The notes beneath the pieces are model-generated. The model was not told the DNA's origin and did no database searches. It worked only from the letters and a program-made list of their open reading frames with translations. From assembly GCA_025056555.1 (NCBI GenBank), contig JANWVZ010000007.1:1-43128 (forward strand): a stretch of 43,128 nucleotides of DNA. Direction: 5' to 3'. Source of the DNA: Gemmatales bacterium (GTDB lineage: Bacteria > Planctomycetota > Planctomycetia > Gemmatales > HRBIN36). The position numbers were made by a program, and so were the translations under genes. Positions 34,329 through 43,128 of this stretch are shown here, in pieces. Each line of letters begins with the position of its first letter. Within the stretch, counting starts at the first letter, position 1.

Positions 34329-34534
34329 GCGATTGGGCTTTTGTTGGGCTCTCTACAGCTCCCGTCGGCATTTTAGGCACATTCCGAGTTCATAGACTTG
34401 TCGGATTTGCGGTGGTCGTCGCGATGCTGGCATGGAATGCAGGTGCTTCACCCTCCCAGGCCAGGCCGATAAAATAAAATCTACCCTGCCCGATTACCCT
34501 CCATGTTCCGTCCCCGCTTTATAAGGATTCAAGT
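34329..34534. promoter_or_regulatory. Divergent upstream region of cls and the DUF1549/1553 gene
   Basis: These 206 bases hold an AT-rich patch (GATAAAATAAAATC, about 34469-34482) that could contain a -10 element for the plus-strand gene, with a TAAGGA sequence about ten bases before its ATG. I could not define a full promoter. Confidence 0.35.
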
Positions 34535-37500
34535 ATGCTCAGGCCGAAGAAACCCAGGATGAGCCTTGCCGCATTGTTGCTGATCTCGGTTGGCCTGTTG
34601 CTATGCAGCCGTGCCTCCCCAAGTCAGCAGGTGCAGTCCTCAGGTGAACCCCAAGTTGAAGACACAAATGCGCTGTCCCAGCGCCGCAACTTTGTGGCGT
34701 CAGCCGCCGATCGCAATAAACCGATGGCTTCACGGGCCAATCGAACTGCCGACCTCGTTGGCTTGGAGTTTTTCGAGAAAAAAATTCGGCCTGTTTTGGT
34801 AGCGGAATGTTATCAGTGCCATTCCGCACAGGCGGAGAAAGTGCGTGGCCATCTACGGCTGGATTCACGGCAGGCCATGCTCCAAGGAGGCAGCAGCGGC
34901 GCTCCCGCCGTAGTGCCAGGTAAGGTGGAAGAAAGTTTACTCGTAGCGGCATTACGGCACGACGGCCTGAAAATGCCCCCGAAGAAGAAATTGCCTCCGC
35001 AAGTCATCGCCGATTTTGAGCAATGGATTCGCCTCGGTGCCCCGATGCCGCCCGACAACGGTCGCTATATGGCGAATTCACCGGATCAAGCCAGAAAACA
35101 TTGGGCTTTCCAGCCGTTGCGGCTTGCCACTGTGCCCCAGGTGCGCAATGTTTCCTGGCCGCGCTCGGAGATTGATCACTTTCTATTGGCCGCTATGGAA
35201 GCTAAAGGCGTCGTTCCCCTGGAGGACGCCGATCGCTACAGCCTGGTGCGGCGGATTTATTTCGATCTCATCGGCTTGCCCCCTTCGCCGGAGGAGATCA
35301 CCGCCTTTGTTGCGGATACCTCACCCCAGGCTTTCGAGAACGTGGTAGATCGTTTGCTTGCCTCACCGCATTTCGGCGAGCGTTGGGGCCGACATTGGCT
35401 CGACGTCGTGCGCTATGCCGATTCCAACGGCAAGGATGAAGATTTCACGTTTTATCAGGCTTGGCGTTACCGCGATTACGTCATTGCCAGTTTCAACCGT
35501 GATAAGCCTTACCATCAGTTTGTCCGCGAACAGCTGGCTGGTGATCTCCTACCCGCTCAAACTTCGGAAGAACGCGATGAGTTGTTGATCGCCACCGGTT
35601 TCCTGACCATCGGCCCGAAAATCCTGGCCGAACGCGATAAGGCGAAGCTGAAAATGGATGTCGTGGACGAGCAGCTGGACACTATCGGCAAGGCATTTCT
35701 AGGGCTGAGCATTGGTTGTGCTCGCTGCCACGATCACAAATTCGATCCGATCACAGCCCGCGAATACTATGCTTTGGCGGGCATATTCACTAGCACGGTG
35801 ACTCTGGAAGGGATTAAAGGCAACAATGTTGTTATCTCCGGTTGGGTTGAACGACCATTAGGTCCCGATGGTGAAAAACGGCTTCAGGATTATCAGTCCT
35901 TCAGTAAGAAGCTGGAACCGCTCCGAGAACAGCTAAAGAAAGCCCAGGCCGAGTTAAAGACTGCCGAGGGGAAAACTGCTATACGCACCGCCAGCGCCCT
36001 GTCCGGCATTGTCGTGGACGACACGCAGGCGGAAAAAGTAGGTCTCTGGAAAGCCTCTACCTTTGCTCAGCCTTACGTGGGCGCAGGTTACGTCCACGAC
36101 GACCGGGCGGAGAAAGGACAGAAACGAATCATCTATCGGGCAAAGCTGCCCAAGGCGGGAGCTTATGAGGTCTTTCTTTCCTACACCGTAGGGGAAACCC
36201 GTGATACGAAAGTGCCTGTAATCATTAGGCACACTCAGGGCGAGAGTACCGTACACGTCAATCAGCGCCAGAAACCGAATGCAGACGGGTTATTTCATCG
36301 CCTGGGAGTTTTCACCTTTGCCGCAGGCGAAGAGGCTCGCGTGATTATTTCTAATGCAGACACCACAGGGCACGTCATCGCCGATGCGGTACTTTTCCGA
36401 CCCGCAGGAGAATTGGCCAAAGACCCAGCTATGCTGGAAATGCTCACCGGCGTGCCGACGGAACTGGCGGAACAAATACGTAACCTCCGTCAGCGCGTCG
36501 AAAGTTTGCAGAAACAGCTGAGCGAACTGGAAAGGCAGCGCCCCCAGCCACCTGCCATGTGTATGAGTGTTCGGGAAGCTGAGAAACCCGGCCATTGTCG
36601 CCTTCATATACGCGGCAGTCATGAACAGCTGGGCCCGGAAGTGCCGCGCGGTTTTCTGGAAATCCTGACCAACGGCACACCTCCTGCTGTTCCGCCGGAC
36701 CAAAGTGGCCGATTACAATTAGCCGATTGGCTGGTTACGCATGCCCGGCCGTTGTTGGCACGAGTCCTGGTCAACCGAGTTTGGCAACATCTCTTCGGTG
36801 AGGGGCTGGTGGCCAGCGTGGATAATTTCGGTACCACCGGCGAGCAACCGACGCATCCGGAATTATTGGATTACCTGGCCCAGCAGTTCATCCAAGACGG
36901 ATGGTCTGTGAAACGTTTGATTCGCAAATTAGTTTTATCGCGTGCTTACCGGCTAACCAGCCGAATTCCTGAGCCACGAACGGCTGTAGTGGAGCGGAAC
37001 CTGCAACTGGATCCCGAGAATACACTTTTGTGGCGAGCACGGAGACGACGGCTGGAAGCGGAGGTTCTTCGCGACAGTGTGCTATGGTTCAGCGGCCAAC
37101 TCGATACGGCGATGGGCGGCTCCACGGTGAGCGAATACTCAGAGTGGGCCGTTGGACCGAATGCGCGGTCTAAGCCCGATATCGAGAAAATACGTCGGCG
37201 CAGCATCTACCTGCCCGTGATTCGTAACGAGTTGCCCGCCTGGTTTCAGGTTTTCGACTTCGCCAATGCCGACGTGACCACGGGCCAACGCGACATCACC
37301 AACGTGCCGCCTCAGGCTCTGTTCTTGCTGAATAATCCCATGGTCATTCATCAAGCACGCCTGGGAGCGCAGCGGTTGCTTCGCGAAGCCGCGGATGACC
37401 GCGCCCGCATCACCCTGGCCTTTTTACGTCTGCTGAGCCGACCCCCCTCCCCTCAAGAAACCGCTGAGGCGTTGACGTTCCTCACGGAATACCGTCAAGT

Positions 37501-37603
37501 AGTTGCCAAACATCTGAAAGAGGGAGAGGACGCGCAACTGGAGGCTTGGACTGCCTGGTGCCAGGCTCTCATCGCCAGTAGTGAATTTCGCTTTTTGGAC
37601 TGA
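34535..37603 (+). CDS. Planctomycete cytochrome-type DUF1549/DUF1553 protein with inserted golvesin-like domain
   Basis: The 1022-residue exported protein (signal sequence about 9-28) has, in order: a PSCyt1 domain with haem motif C92-YQ-C95-H96 and the 'RGHLRLDSRQAMLQGG' and 'MPPKKKLPP' blocks; DUF1549 (about 210-420, 'YFDLIGLPPSPEEI', 'HFGERWGRHWLDVVRYADS') ending with a second CxxCH at C395-AR-C398-H399; a coiled region (about 450-485); a beta-rich insert (about 495-630, 'GAYEVFLSYTVGETRDTKVP', 'GLFHRLGVFTF') resembling golvesin/xanthan-lyase CBD-type domains; another short coil (about 650-675); and DUF1553 (about 700-980, 'RVLVNRVWQHLFGEGLV'). These proteins are paired with DUF1501 proteins throughout Planctomycetes and are thought to act in extracellular degradation or electron transfer; function remains unproven. 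Confidence 0.93.
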   Translation: MLRPKKPRMSLAALLLISVGLLLCSRASPSQQVQSSGEPQVEDTNALSQRRNFVASAADRNKPMASRANRTADLVGLEFFEKKIRPVLVAECYQCHSAQAEKVRGHLRLDSRQAMLQGGSSGAPAVVPGKVEESLLVAALRHDGLKMPPKKKLPPQVIADFEQWIRLGAPMPPDNGRYMANSPDQARKHWAFQPLRLATVPQVRNVSWPRSEIDHFLLAAMEAKGVVPLEDADRYSLVRRIYFDLIGLPPSPEEITAFVADTSPQAFENVVDRLLASPHFGERWGRHWLDVVRYADSNGKDEDFTFYQAWRYRDYVIASFNRDKPYHQFVREQLAGDLLPAQTSEERDELLIATGFLTIGPKILAERDKAKLKMDVVDEQLDTIGKAFLGLSIGCARCHDHKFDPITAREYYALAGIFTSTVTLEGIKGNNVVISGWVERPLGPDGEKRLQDYQSFSKKLEPLREQLKKAQAELKTAEGKTAIRTASALSGIVVDDTQAEKVGLWKASTFAQPYVGAGYVHDDRAEKGQKRIIYRAKLPKAGAYEVFLSYTVGETRDTKVPVIIRHTQGESTVHVNQRQKPNADGLFHRLGVFTFAAGEEARVIISNADTTGHVIADAVLFRPAGELAKDPAMLEMLTGVPTELAEQIRNLRQRVESLQKQLSELERQRPQPPAMCMSVREAEKPGHCRLHIRGSHEQLGPEVPRGFLEILTNGTPPAVPPDQSGRLQLADWLVTHARPLLARVLVNRVWQHLFGEGLVASVDNFGTTGEQPTHPELLDYLAQQFIQDGWSVKRLIRKLVLSRAYRLTSRIPEPRTAVVERNLQLDPENTLLWRARRRRLEAEVLRDSVLWFSGQLDTAMGGSTVSEYSEWAVGPNARSKPDIEKIRRRSIYLPVIRNELPAWFQVFDFANADVTTGQRDITNVPPQALFLLNNPMVIHQARLGAQRLLREAADDRARITLAFLRLLSRPPSPQETAEALTFLTEYRQVVAKHLKEGEDAQLEAWTAWCQALIASSEFRFLD

Positions 37604-37660
37604 GAGAAGGGCTGACTGTAGGAACAAACTTGATTATAAGGATTTTCGGAGGGTGTGAGG

Positions 37661-39040
37661 ATGCTGGTCAACCGGCGGCAATGGTTGCGACAATCGGCTT
37701 GCGGGTTCGGTTACTTAGCTTTTGCCGGGATAGCCGCTCAGGCTGCGGGGGACAATCCCTTAGCCCCTAAACCGCCTCACCACCCCCCGCGGGCTAAGCG
37801 GGTTATTTTCCTGTTTATGCACGGCGGACCATCCCATGTGGATACCTTCGATTATAAGCCCAAATTGCAACAGGACGATGGTAAGGAGGCCCCGTACGAC
37901 GCCAAGACTTTCCGCGCACACCTGGGACGCAAACTGCTGGCCAGCCCTTGGAAGTTTCGCCAGCACGGTGAGAGTGGACTCTGGATTTCCGAATTGTTTC
38001 CCGAAGTGGCCAAACATGCTGACGAACTTTGTGTCATCCGCAGCCTGCACACGGAAGGCATTAGCCACGGCCAAGCAGTGCTCATGTTGCACACAGGCAA
38101 TAGCAGTTTGACCCGGCCTTCGATGGGTTCGTGGATCGTGTACGGTCTGGGCACAGAAAACAGCAACTTGCCAGGCTTCGTCACCATCTGTCCGACTCGC
38201 GGGCACGGTGGAGCACAGAATTACGGAAGCGCTTTCCTGCCGGCCGTGTACCAGGGAACCGCCATTGGCAACGCGGACACGCCTGCCAGTGCGGCACAAA
38301 TCCGCTTCCTCCATCATCCCTATCTCCCGACCGAAGTCCAACGGCGGCAACTGGATTACGTGCAACGACTGAATGAGCAGCATCTTCGCCGCACGGGCGA
38401 CCGTGACGAAGTGGAAGGGGTCATCCAGTCCTACGAACTGGCTTTCCGGATGCAGCGCATAGCTCCGGAGATTCTAGACCTCTCGCGAGAGTCGGCAGCA
38501 ACGCGCAAATTGTATGGCATTGACGAAAAACCCACCGATGATTTCGGTCGCCAATGCCTGATGGCCCGTCGCCTGGTGGAGGCGGGAGTCCGCTTTGTTC
38601 AGGTTTCCCACAGCTTCAAATGGGACCAGCATGGCAACCTCAAAGCGGGGCATGAACGCAACGCTCTGGAAGTGGATAAACCCGTGGCCGCCTTACTTAC
38701 GGACTTGCGCGACCGCGGCTTACTGAACGATACCTTGGTGTTGTGGGGCGGCGAGTTTGGACGAACCCCCATGGTCGAGGGCAAAGACGGTCGCGATCAT
38801 AATCCCCAAGGCTTTACCATGTGGCTGGCCGGTGGCGGCGTGAAACCGGGCTTCGCTTACGGCAATACTGACGACTACGGCCGCTTCGCGGTCGAGAACC
38901 CCGTGCACATGCACGACCTGCACGCGACCATTTTGTGGCTTCTCGGATTGGATCACGAAAAACTTACCTTCCGCTACTCGGGCCGCGATTTCCGCCTGAC
39001 TGATGTGCACGGTCGAGTGGTGCGCGAAGTAATGCGGTAG
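37661..39040 (+). CDS. DUF1501 protein with Tat-type signal (sulfatase-like fold)
   Basis: The 459-residue protein starts with a twin-arginine-like signal ('[20 protein letters not shown]') and has the DUF1501 blocks '[20 protein letters not shown]', '[19 protein letters not shown]', '[15 protein letters not shown]', '[20 protein letters not shown]' and '[11 protein letters not shown]'. The metal-ligand-like Asp and His residues of these blocks place it in the alkaline phosphatase/sulfatase superfamily. The ATG at 37661 has GGAGGG seven bases upstream; a GTG at 37655 is less likely. It follows the DUF1549/1553 gene after 57 bases, the standard planctomycete pairing, so the two are probably co-expressed and act together outside the cytoplasmic membrane. 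Confidence 0.93.
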   Translation: MLVNRRQWLRQSACGFGYLAFAGIAAQAAGDNPLAPKPPHHPPRAKRVIFLFMHGGPSHVDTFDYKPKLQQDDGKEAPYDAKTFRAHLGRKLLASPWKFRQHGESGLWISELFPEVAKHADELCVIRSLHTEGISHGQAVLMLHTGNSSLTRPSMGSWIVYGLGTENSNLPGFVTICPTRGHGGAQNYGSAFLPAVYQGTAIGNADTPASAAQIRFLHHPYLPTEVQRRQLDYVQRLNEQHLRRTGDRDEVEGVIQSYELAFRMQRIAPEILDLSRESAATRKLYGIDEKPTDDFGRQCLMARRLVEAGVRFVQVSHSFKWDQHGNLKAGHERNALEVDKPVAALLTDLRDRGLLNDTLVLWGGEFGRTPMVEGKDGRDHNPQGFTMWLAGGGVKPGFAYGNTDDYGRFAVENPVHMHDLHATILWLLGLDHEKLTFRYSGRDFRLTDVHGRVVREVMR

Positions 39041-39415
39041 CCTTCCATCACCTGAAACATGCCGACGATCAGTCAGCGGACCACAAAGCTCAGATCATAC
39101 TCCAGCTGTCCCCCCGCTTAGCCCCTAATTCCTAATGGATTCGTGCTGGAACAAGGTTCATATTCTTAGGAGGGCTTAGTTTGTTGATAATGAGTTTCAG
39201 TAACATATACAGACGTCCCCATGTGAAGATCGATCAGCCTCACTCTTGAGCCCACGGCGTTGTATTATCTGAACTGAGTGCACGGAGCTCATTGTGGCTA
39301 AGATATTAGTTACTCTTATAGAAAAGACCGTTGCCGCATCTTCGGTTTCTGGTAGCATTAGATGTGACTGAGACGCAGTATCATTACATAGTCCAGAGGA
39401 TCGGAGGATAGCGAA
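39041..39415. promoter_or_regulatory. Intergenic region upstream of the DUF1559 gene
   Basis: About 375 bases, noticeably richer in A and T from 39110 onwards than the flanking genes, contain no credible open frame. The right edge carries GGAGGA (39403-39408), the likely ribosome binding site for the DUF1559 gene. A promoter for that gene should lie here, but no hexamer pair is clear. Confidence 0.45.
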
Positions 39416-40399
39416 ATGAGTCACGCTATGCATAGTCCCAGCGCGGACATTTCCAGGACACAGGCGCGAAATGAGTCCGGCCGACCGCCACGCCGTGTAG
39501 CCAAGGATGCCCGATGGCATCAGGACGGCTTTACGTTGATCGAGTTACTCGTCGTTATAGCAATCGTATCCCTTTTGATGGCCCTGCTTCTGCCAGCGGT
39601 CCAGCGCGTCCGCGAAGCTGCTAACCGGGTACGATGTGCCAATCATCTGCGGCAGATTGGTGTGGCACTGGCCAATCATCACGACCAATTTGGCCGATTC
39701 CCGACCGTGGACTCTTATTATCTCGGCCAACCCACTTATAACAGCGCGTTCACACGGCTCTTACCTTTCTTGGAACAGGACGGTTTGGAGAAACAGTACG
39801 ATTACACCATTGGCCCGACGACACCGCCCAACGACCGCGTCGGTAGTCAGCCGATTGCGGTTTATCGTTGTCCGAGCATGATGCCACCACCGACGCCCCA
39901 GGCGTTTCCCGGATGGTCCAGTTATGCAGTCTCCATCGGCACTCGGAATGCCTTCCCGCCCACTCCGCAAGATAGCCAAGATGATGGCGTATTCGTGCGG
40001 TTCATGGTCAACGGACCAGATGTCCAAGGTGTTCGCATGGAAGAAATCACCGATGGCACCACTTACACCATCTTCGCGGGTGAAATGGGTTTTCAGTTGA
40101 GAGACTATTCCTTTACTTCGGGGCCGTACTCGGGGCTCCTCCGGGGTGGGAACACCCAATGGGTCTGGGGCTACGCGAGCTACAGCTTCGGCAGCAGCCA
40201 GCTGATGTTCAATACGGTCCAGGGCACAGCCAGCGATCGCATCCTGCGCTTGCAGACTTTCCGCAGCGATCACGCAGGGGGGGCCAATTTTCTCTTCGGG
40301 GACAGCACCGTTCGGTTCCTGCGCCCCGGCATGGCAATCGATATGTATCGCGCTTTGACCACACGCAGTGGCGGTGAATTGGCGATCCACGTGCCGTAA
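39416..40399 (+). CDS. DUF1559 pseudopilin-like protein
   Basis: The 327-residue protein has a type IV prepilin/type II pseudopilin N terminus: a basic leader, cleavage expected between G38 and F39 in 'DGFTLIELLVVIAIVSLLMA' with E43 at position +5, then the family block 'LLLPAVQRVREAANRVRCAN'. The C-terminal signature 'SDHAGGANFLFGDSTVRF' is the H-xGGxN-xxxxDGSV box of DUF1559, here with DS instead of DG. Dozens of paralogues per genome are usual in planctomycetes, and the family is thought to form or use pseudopilus-like structures at the cell surface. The leader is long (38 residues). It is followed after 24 bases by a small lipoprotein. Confidence 0.94.
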   Translation: MSHAMHSPSADISRTQARNESGRPPRRVAKDARWHQDGFTLIELLVVIAIVSLLMALLLPAVQRVREAANRVRCANHLRQIGVALANHHDQFGRFPTVDSYYLGQPTYNSAFTRLLPFLEQDGLEKQYDYTIGPTTPPNDRVGSQPIAVYRCPSMMPPPTPQAFPGWSSYAVSIGTRNAFPPTPQDSQDDGVFVRFMVNGPDVQGVRMEEITDGTTYTIFAGEMGFQLRDYSFTSGPYSGLLRGGNTQWVWGYASYSFGSSQLMFNTVQGTASDRILRLQTFRSDHAGGANFLFGDSTVRFLRPGMAIDMYRALTTRSGGELAIHVP

Positions 40400-40423
40400 T
40401 GAGAGTACCCTGGAGGCGCGGCT

Positions 40424-40648
40424 GTGCAGACTCGTCTGACTCCAACTCAGCCTCGTCGTGTTGGCTTATTAGCGCTCTTCCTCGGCGGATTAGTGGGGCT
40501 TTGTGCCCTATTCGGTTGCCAGCGCCCTGGTGCCGATCCCCAACCGAAAAAGATTTCTATGGACGAATACTCTAAGATGCCCCTGGAAGAACGCCACGAC
40601 CCCTATGTATTGCAGCACTTGCAAAGTAAACCTGCTAATTTACCCTGA
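40424..40648 (+). CDS. Small lipoprotein paired with the DUF1559 gene
   Basis: The 74-residue product starts with GTG at 40424, with GGAGG about seven bases upstream. It has a basic N terminus, a hydrophobic segment (about 13-31) and a lipobox 'LFGC' with C32 as the lipidation site, leaving a mature peptide of about 43 residues ('MDEYSKMPLEERHDPYVL'). Very small lipoproteins directly behind DUF1559 genes are a common planctomycete arrangement, so a joint role with the pseudopilin is plausible. No other family resemblance. Confidence 0.75.
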   Translation: MQTRLTPTQPRRVGLLALFLGGLVGLCALFGCQRPGADPQPKKISMDEYSKMPLEERHDPYVLQHLQSKPANLP

Positions 40649-40734
40649 TGGCGGAATTAATCATCGCATGCTGATAGGTCGGCCTTCCTCGAGCAGCATG
40701 ATTATCCTAACCGCGAGACCATAAGGAGCTAGCT

Positions 40735-41736
40735 ATGCGTCCTATCGTAATCACTGCAACCCTAATAATGCTGGGCTTGGTCGTGAACAGCGGATACACA
40801 TTGCCTCAGGAAGCCAACTCGGCCGGCATCCCACCATTACCGCTGGGTCTCTCCAGTTTCGGAGCCGCAGTATTGGGAGAATACATCTACGTCTTCGGCG
40901 GACATTCGGGCCGAGCTCACCATTACTATCGCGGCAACGTCCACGGCCAACTCTATCGCTTGAATTGGCGTCAGCCCAAAGAATGGCAACCGCTTCAGGC
41001 GGATACGCCTGGTCAGGGTTTGGCTCTGGTGGCAGCACGCGGCAGCTTGTACCGTATTGGGGGTATGCAACCACTCAATGCTGAGAACGAGCCCACGCGC
41101 TTACAATCTCTGCGCACTTTTGCCCGCTATGATGTGGCTGCCAACAAGTGGGAACGTCTACCTGACTTGCCAGAACCTCGCTCATCTCTAGATGCTGCCG
41201 TTCTTGGAGATCGTATCTTTGTTTTCGGCGGTTGGTATTTGCATGACGGCGAGCAAACCTGGCACGAGCACGGTTTGGTCTTTGACTTAGCCCATCCGGA
41301 ACAAGGCTGGCAACGCCTTCCCCAGCCCTTCCGCCGCAGAGCGTTGGCTGTGGTTGCGTATGAGGAGCAAATTTACGTCCTTGGCGGTTTGAGTGATGAC
41401 GGGCAGGTCAGCCTCGAAGTCAATGTTTTCGATCCGAAGCACCATCGCTGGGGAAAAGGTCCCTCTCTACCCGACGGACGGGGCAACGGTTTCGGTTGTG
41501 CAGCTTGCGTGGCGGGTGGGCGATTGTACATCAGTCCTGCCGATGGTCGGATATATCAGTTTCGGGATGAGCGCTGGCATTCTGTAGGCCAAGTTATACC
41601 AGCTCGAGCCATGCACCGTATGGTAGCACAACCTGATGGCTTATTGTGCCTGCTGGGTGGTTCACCCCGCCAAGACGCGAACAAACCAACTGCCGAAATG
41701 CTGCGCCTCGTTCAAATCTGGCGTCCTTCCCCCTGA
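40735..41736 (+). CDS. Exported kelch-repeat protein
   Basis: The 333-residue protein has a signal peptide (about 1-22) and about six kelch-type blades, visible as hydrophobic-Gly-Gly cores: 'IYVFGGHS', 'LYRIGGMQ', 'IFVFGGWY', 'IYVLGGLS', a weak one around 'LYISPADG' and 'LLCLLGGS', with Trp/Leu-Pro-Pro or 'W.RLP.LP' segments between. A six-bladed propeller like N-acetylneuraminate epimerase NanM or galactose-oxidase-type proteins is likely; no catalytic residues can be assigned. ATG 40735 has AAGGAG seven bases upstream. It lies 86 bases after the small lipoprotein on the same strand. Confidence 0.87.
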   Translation: MRPIVITATLIMLGLVVNSGYTLPQEANSAGIPPLPLGLSSFGAAVLGEYIYVFGGHSGRAHHYYRGNVHGQLYRLNWRQPKEWQPLQADTPGQGLALVAARGSLYRIGGMQPLNAENEPTRLQSLRTFARYDVAANKWERLPDLPEPRSSLDAAVLGDRIFVFGGWYLHDGEQTWHEHGLVFDLAHPEQGWQRLPQPFRRRALAVVAYEEQIYVLGGLSDDGQVSLEVNVFDPKHHRWGKGPSLPDGRGNGFGCAACVAGGRLYISPADGRIYQFRDERWHSVGQVIPARAMHRMVAQPDGLLCLLGGSPRQDANKPTAEMLRLVQIWRPSP

Positions 41737-42273
41737 CGCAGCTAATGATCCACGGAGTGTCCAACGAGATAACTAATCGTAGCTAGACCGACGCTTACGG
41801 TGTCTTGACCAGAGTTTATAAAGGTGAAAAGAAATCCTCCTGGAAATGGCCAAACATGGAATCGCCGAGTCGTGAGATATGCTTGTCTCTTGGGCATGGA
41901 AATTTTCCCCCAAGCAACTAACTAAACAGACAAACATCTTCCCGGCCATTACTTACCAGTTACTGGGTACTAACAAAATGTGCGCTAACTGCTGGCGTTA
42001 CCTCCGCAATAATGCCTTAGGCCAGCACCCCGAGTGAGCGTGCGGAAATTCAGACACCAACTTCGGCCATTGTATTGCCAAGTGTGAGCTTTATCCTAGG
42101 GACAAAGTGCTGTGTCACTTCCTTGAACTCATGCCGTCGCCTGTTTAGACCCACAACGCGTTGCCCTGGAGCAGATGACTTCCTCCGATCTGACAGGATA
42201 TTAATCACATAATTGCATAACATACATTTAATCCAATTCACTGTGCTTAGTGGACTTAGGAAAAGTTCTTTGG
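41737..42273. other. AT-richer convergent intergenic region
   Basis: About 540 bases separate the kelch gene stop from the HEAT-like gene stop. The stretch is richer in A and T than most of the window, particularly 42180-42260. A short minus-strand frame (42050-42301) overlaps the end of the HEAT-like gene and has no support. No hairpin terminator or RNA gene was recognised. Confidence 0.5.
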
Positions 42274-43128
42274 CTATTTTCGCATGGCCTCGAACCACCA
42301 TGGTGGGCGATGCTGCTCAATGAAGCAATCGCGGACAGCCAGGTCGTACGGCGTAACAGGACCGCGCGCGATGACGCTTAGCCAATCCGCTCCATGGTTC
42401 TTAGTTAATTCGTCAAGAGCCCGCTCCGCAACCTGATCGCCGGTTTTCCTCAGGTGTAACAGGGAGATCAGCCGCATTTTTTCGTCTTCTTGCCTCTGCT
42501 TAGAACGCGCATTCAAGACCTCTAACGTTTCCTTCAAGCCAAGGATATTTACCAATACCTGGGTCATGAGCCGCCGACGCAACTCATTGTGTTCAAAGCC
42601 TAAAGCATCCAACACGGGCTTCACGGCGCTGCGACCTATCATGGTCAGCGCCTTCACTGCCGGATACGACTCCTCTAATAATCCATGCGTAGTATATTGA
42701 TAATCTATATACTTTAGCAGCACTGGTATTCCTTCCACTGCTTTGACCTTTCCCAAAAACAACATCGCCCACCGCACATTGGTATGGGCCCGCATTTCCA
42801 TACGCTTTTCAAGAAACGATAGCGCCATTGAGATCGTGTTAGTGCCGTCTGGGTTGAAAATCAGCCAATTTTGCCGAAATGCTAATTCACCGTGTTCAAA
42901 CGGAATCAATCGGGCCTCTTGTCTCCTGACCCCAGATGGATCGGTGCAGATCATCCACTTATTCTTAGGATATCGAAATCTTATAGGTTCTTCTACGCAA
43001 GGGTTTTCTGGAACAATAACCTTGAGGCATACTCTTTCCAAAGAGTCCAAAGGCGCGAAGTGAGTAAGTACCAATCTTAGAGGCATCCTATGACAATTTA
43101 CAATAATCAAAGGGTCATCATGAAAGTC
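42274..43128 (-). CDS. HEAT-repeat-like protein, 5' end outside the window
   Basis: The frame is open to the window edge, so the start may lie beyond 43128; in-frame TTG at 43110 is the earliest candidate start seen. The visible 280 residues contain a central helical stretch resembling HEAT/PBS repeats ('VRWAMLFLGKVKAVEGIPVLL', 'AVKALTMIGRSAVKPVLDAL', 'MRLISLLHLRKTGDQVAERAL'). The N-terminal part ('IRFRYPKNKWMICTDPSGV') looks beta-rich. No signal peptide is visible. Codon use is more AT-rich than in the neighbouring genes, consistent with more recent acquisition. A protein-protein interaction role is inferred from the fold only. Confidence 0.7.
   Translation of the reverse strand, partial: DFHDDPLIIVNCHRMPLRLVLTHFAPLDSLERVCLKVIVPENPCVEEPIRFRYPKNKWMICTDPSGVRRQEARLIPFEHGELAFRQNWLIFNPDGTNTISMALSFLEKRMEMRAHTNVRWAMLFLGKVKAVEGIPVLLKYIDYQYTTHGLLEESYPAVKALTMIGRSAVKPVLDALGFEHNELRRRLMTQVLVNILGLKETLEVLNARSKQRQEDEKMRLISLLHLRKTGDQVAERALDELTKNHGADWLSVIARGPVTPYDLAVRDCFIEQHRPPWWFEAMRK

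Overview
This window looks like a piece of a planctomycete chromosome, most likely from the Gemmataceae or a near relative. The assignment rests on protein families that are largely confined to Planctomycetes. These are a DUF1549/DUF1553 cytochrome-type protein followed by a DUF1501 protein, a DUF1559 pseudopilin-like protein followed by a tiny lipoprotein, two proteins with a TIGR03000-type N-terminal domain, and a very large secreted protein with the 'FEQLEER..PS' N-terminal signature. Genus-level assignment is not possible from the sequence alone. I found no rRNA, tRNA, transposase or CRISPR array.

Layout. 1-633: 3' end of an alpha-glucan phosphorylase. 870-4015 (minus): rho, ribH and a solitary Dam-type adenine methylase, read in that order as a tight cluster. 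4283-4915: coaE, divergent from an FAD/NAD(P)-binding oxidoreductase (5008-6237). 6619-8787 (minus): secreted alpha/beta hydrolase. 9026-10589: small c-type cytochrome overlapping a MscS channel gene. 10644-13448 (minus): giant ELW-repeat surface protein, preceded by about 1.1 kb without a convincing gene. 14566-17108: a small unknown protein translationally coupled to a PLD-family lipoprotein, then a putative lipoprotein with a degenerate M48-like segment. 17124-19953 (minus): acpP, fabF, carA. 20443-22128: miaB. 22580-25231 (minus): two exported-looking TIGR03000 plus SAM-methyltransferase proteins, one with two methyltransferase domains. 25387-26805 (minus): APC permease. 27322-28455: ribD, preceded by a repeat-rich leader. 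28499-30343 (minus): B12-dependent ribonucleotide reductase, divergent from an orphan sensor kinase (30434-31774). 31918-34328 (minus): sugar isomerase-like protein and cardiolipin synthase. 34535-39040: DUF1549/1553 and DUF1501 pair. 39416-41736: DUF1559 protein, small lipoprotein, kelch protein. 42274-43128 (minus): partial HEAT-like protein in an AT-richer stretch.

How the parts fit. Housekeeping functions (CoA, riboflavin, fatty acid, pyrimidine, dNTP and tRNA modification) are interleaved with a cell-envelope and secreted repertoire typical of planctomycetes. Riboflavin genes are split: ribH sits with rho and ribD stands alone. The most unusual items are the pair of exported methyltransferase proteins, the perfect palindrome that encloses the ribosome binding site of the ribonucleotide reductase gene, the hairpin-forming direct repeats upstream of ribD, and the M48-like protein that has lost its zinc-binding residues and lacks a normal start codon.
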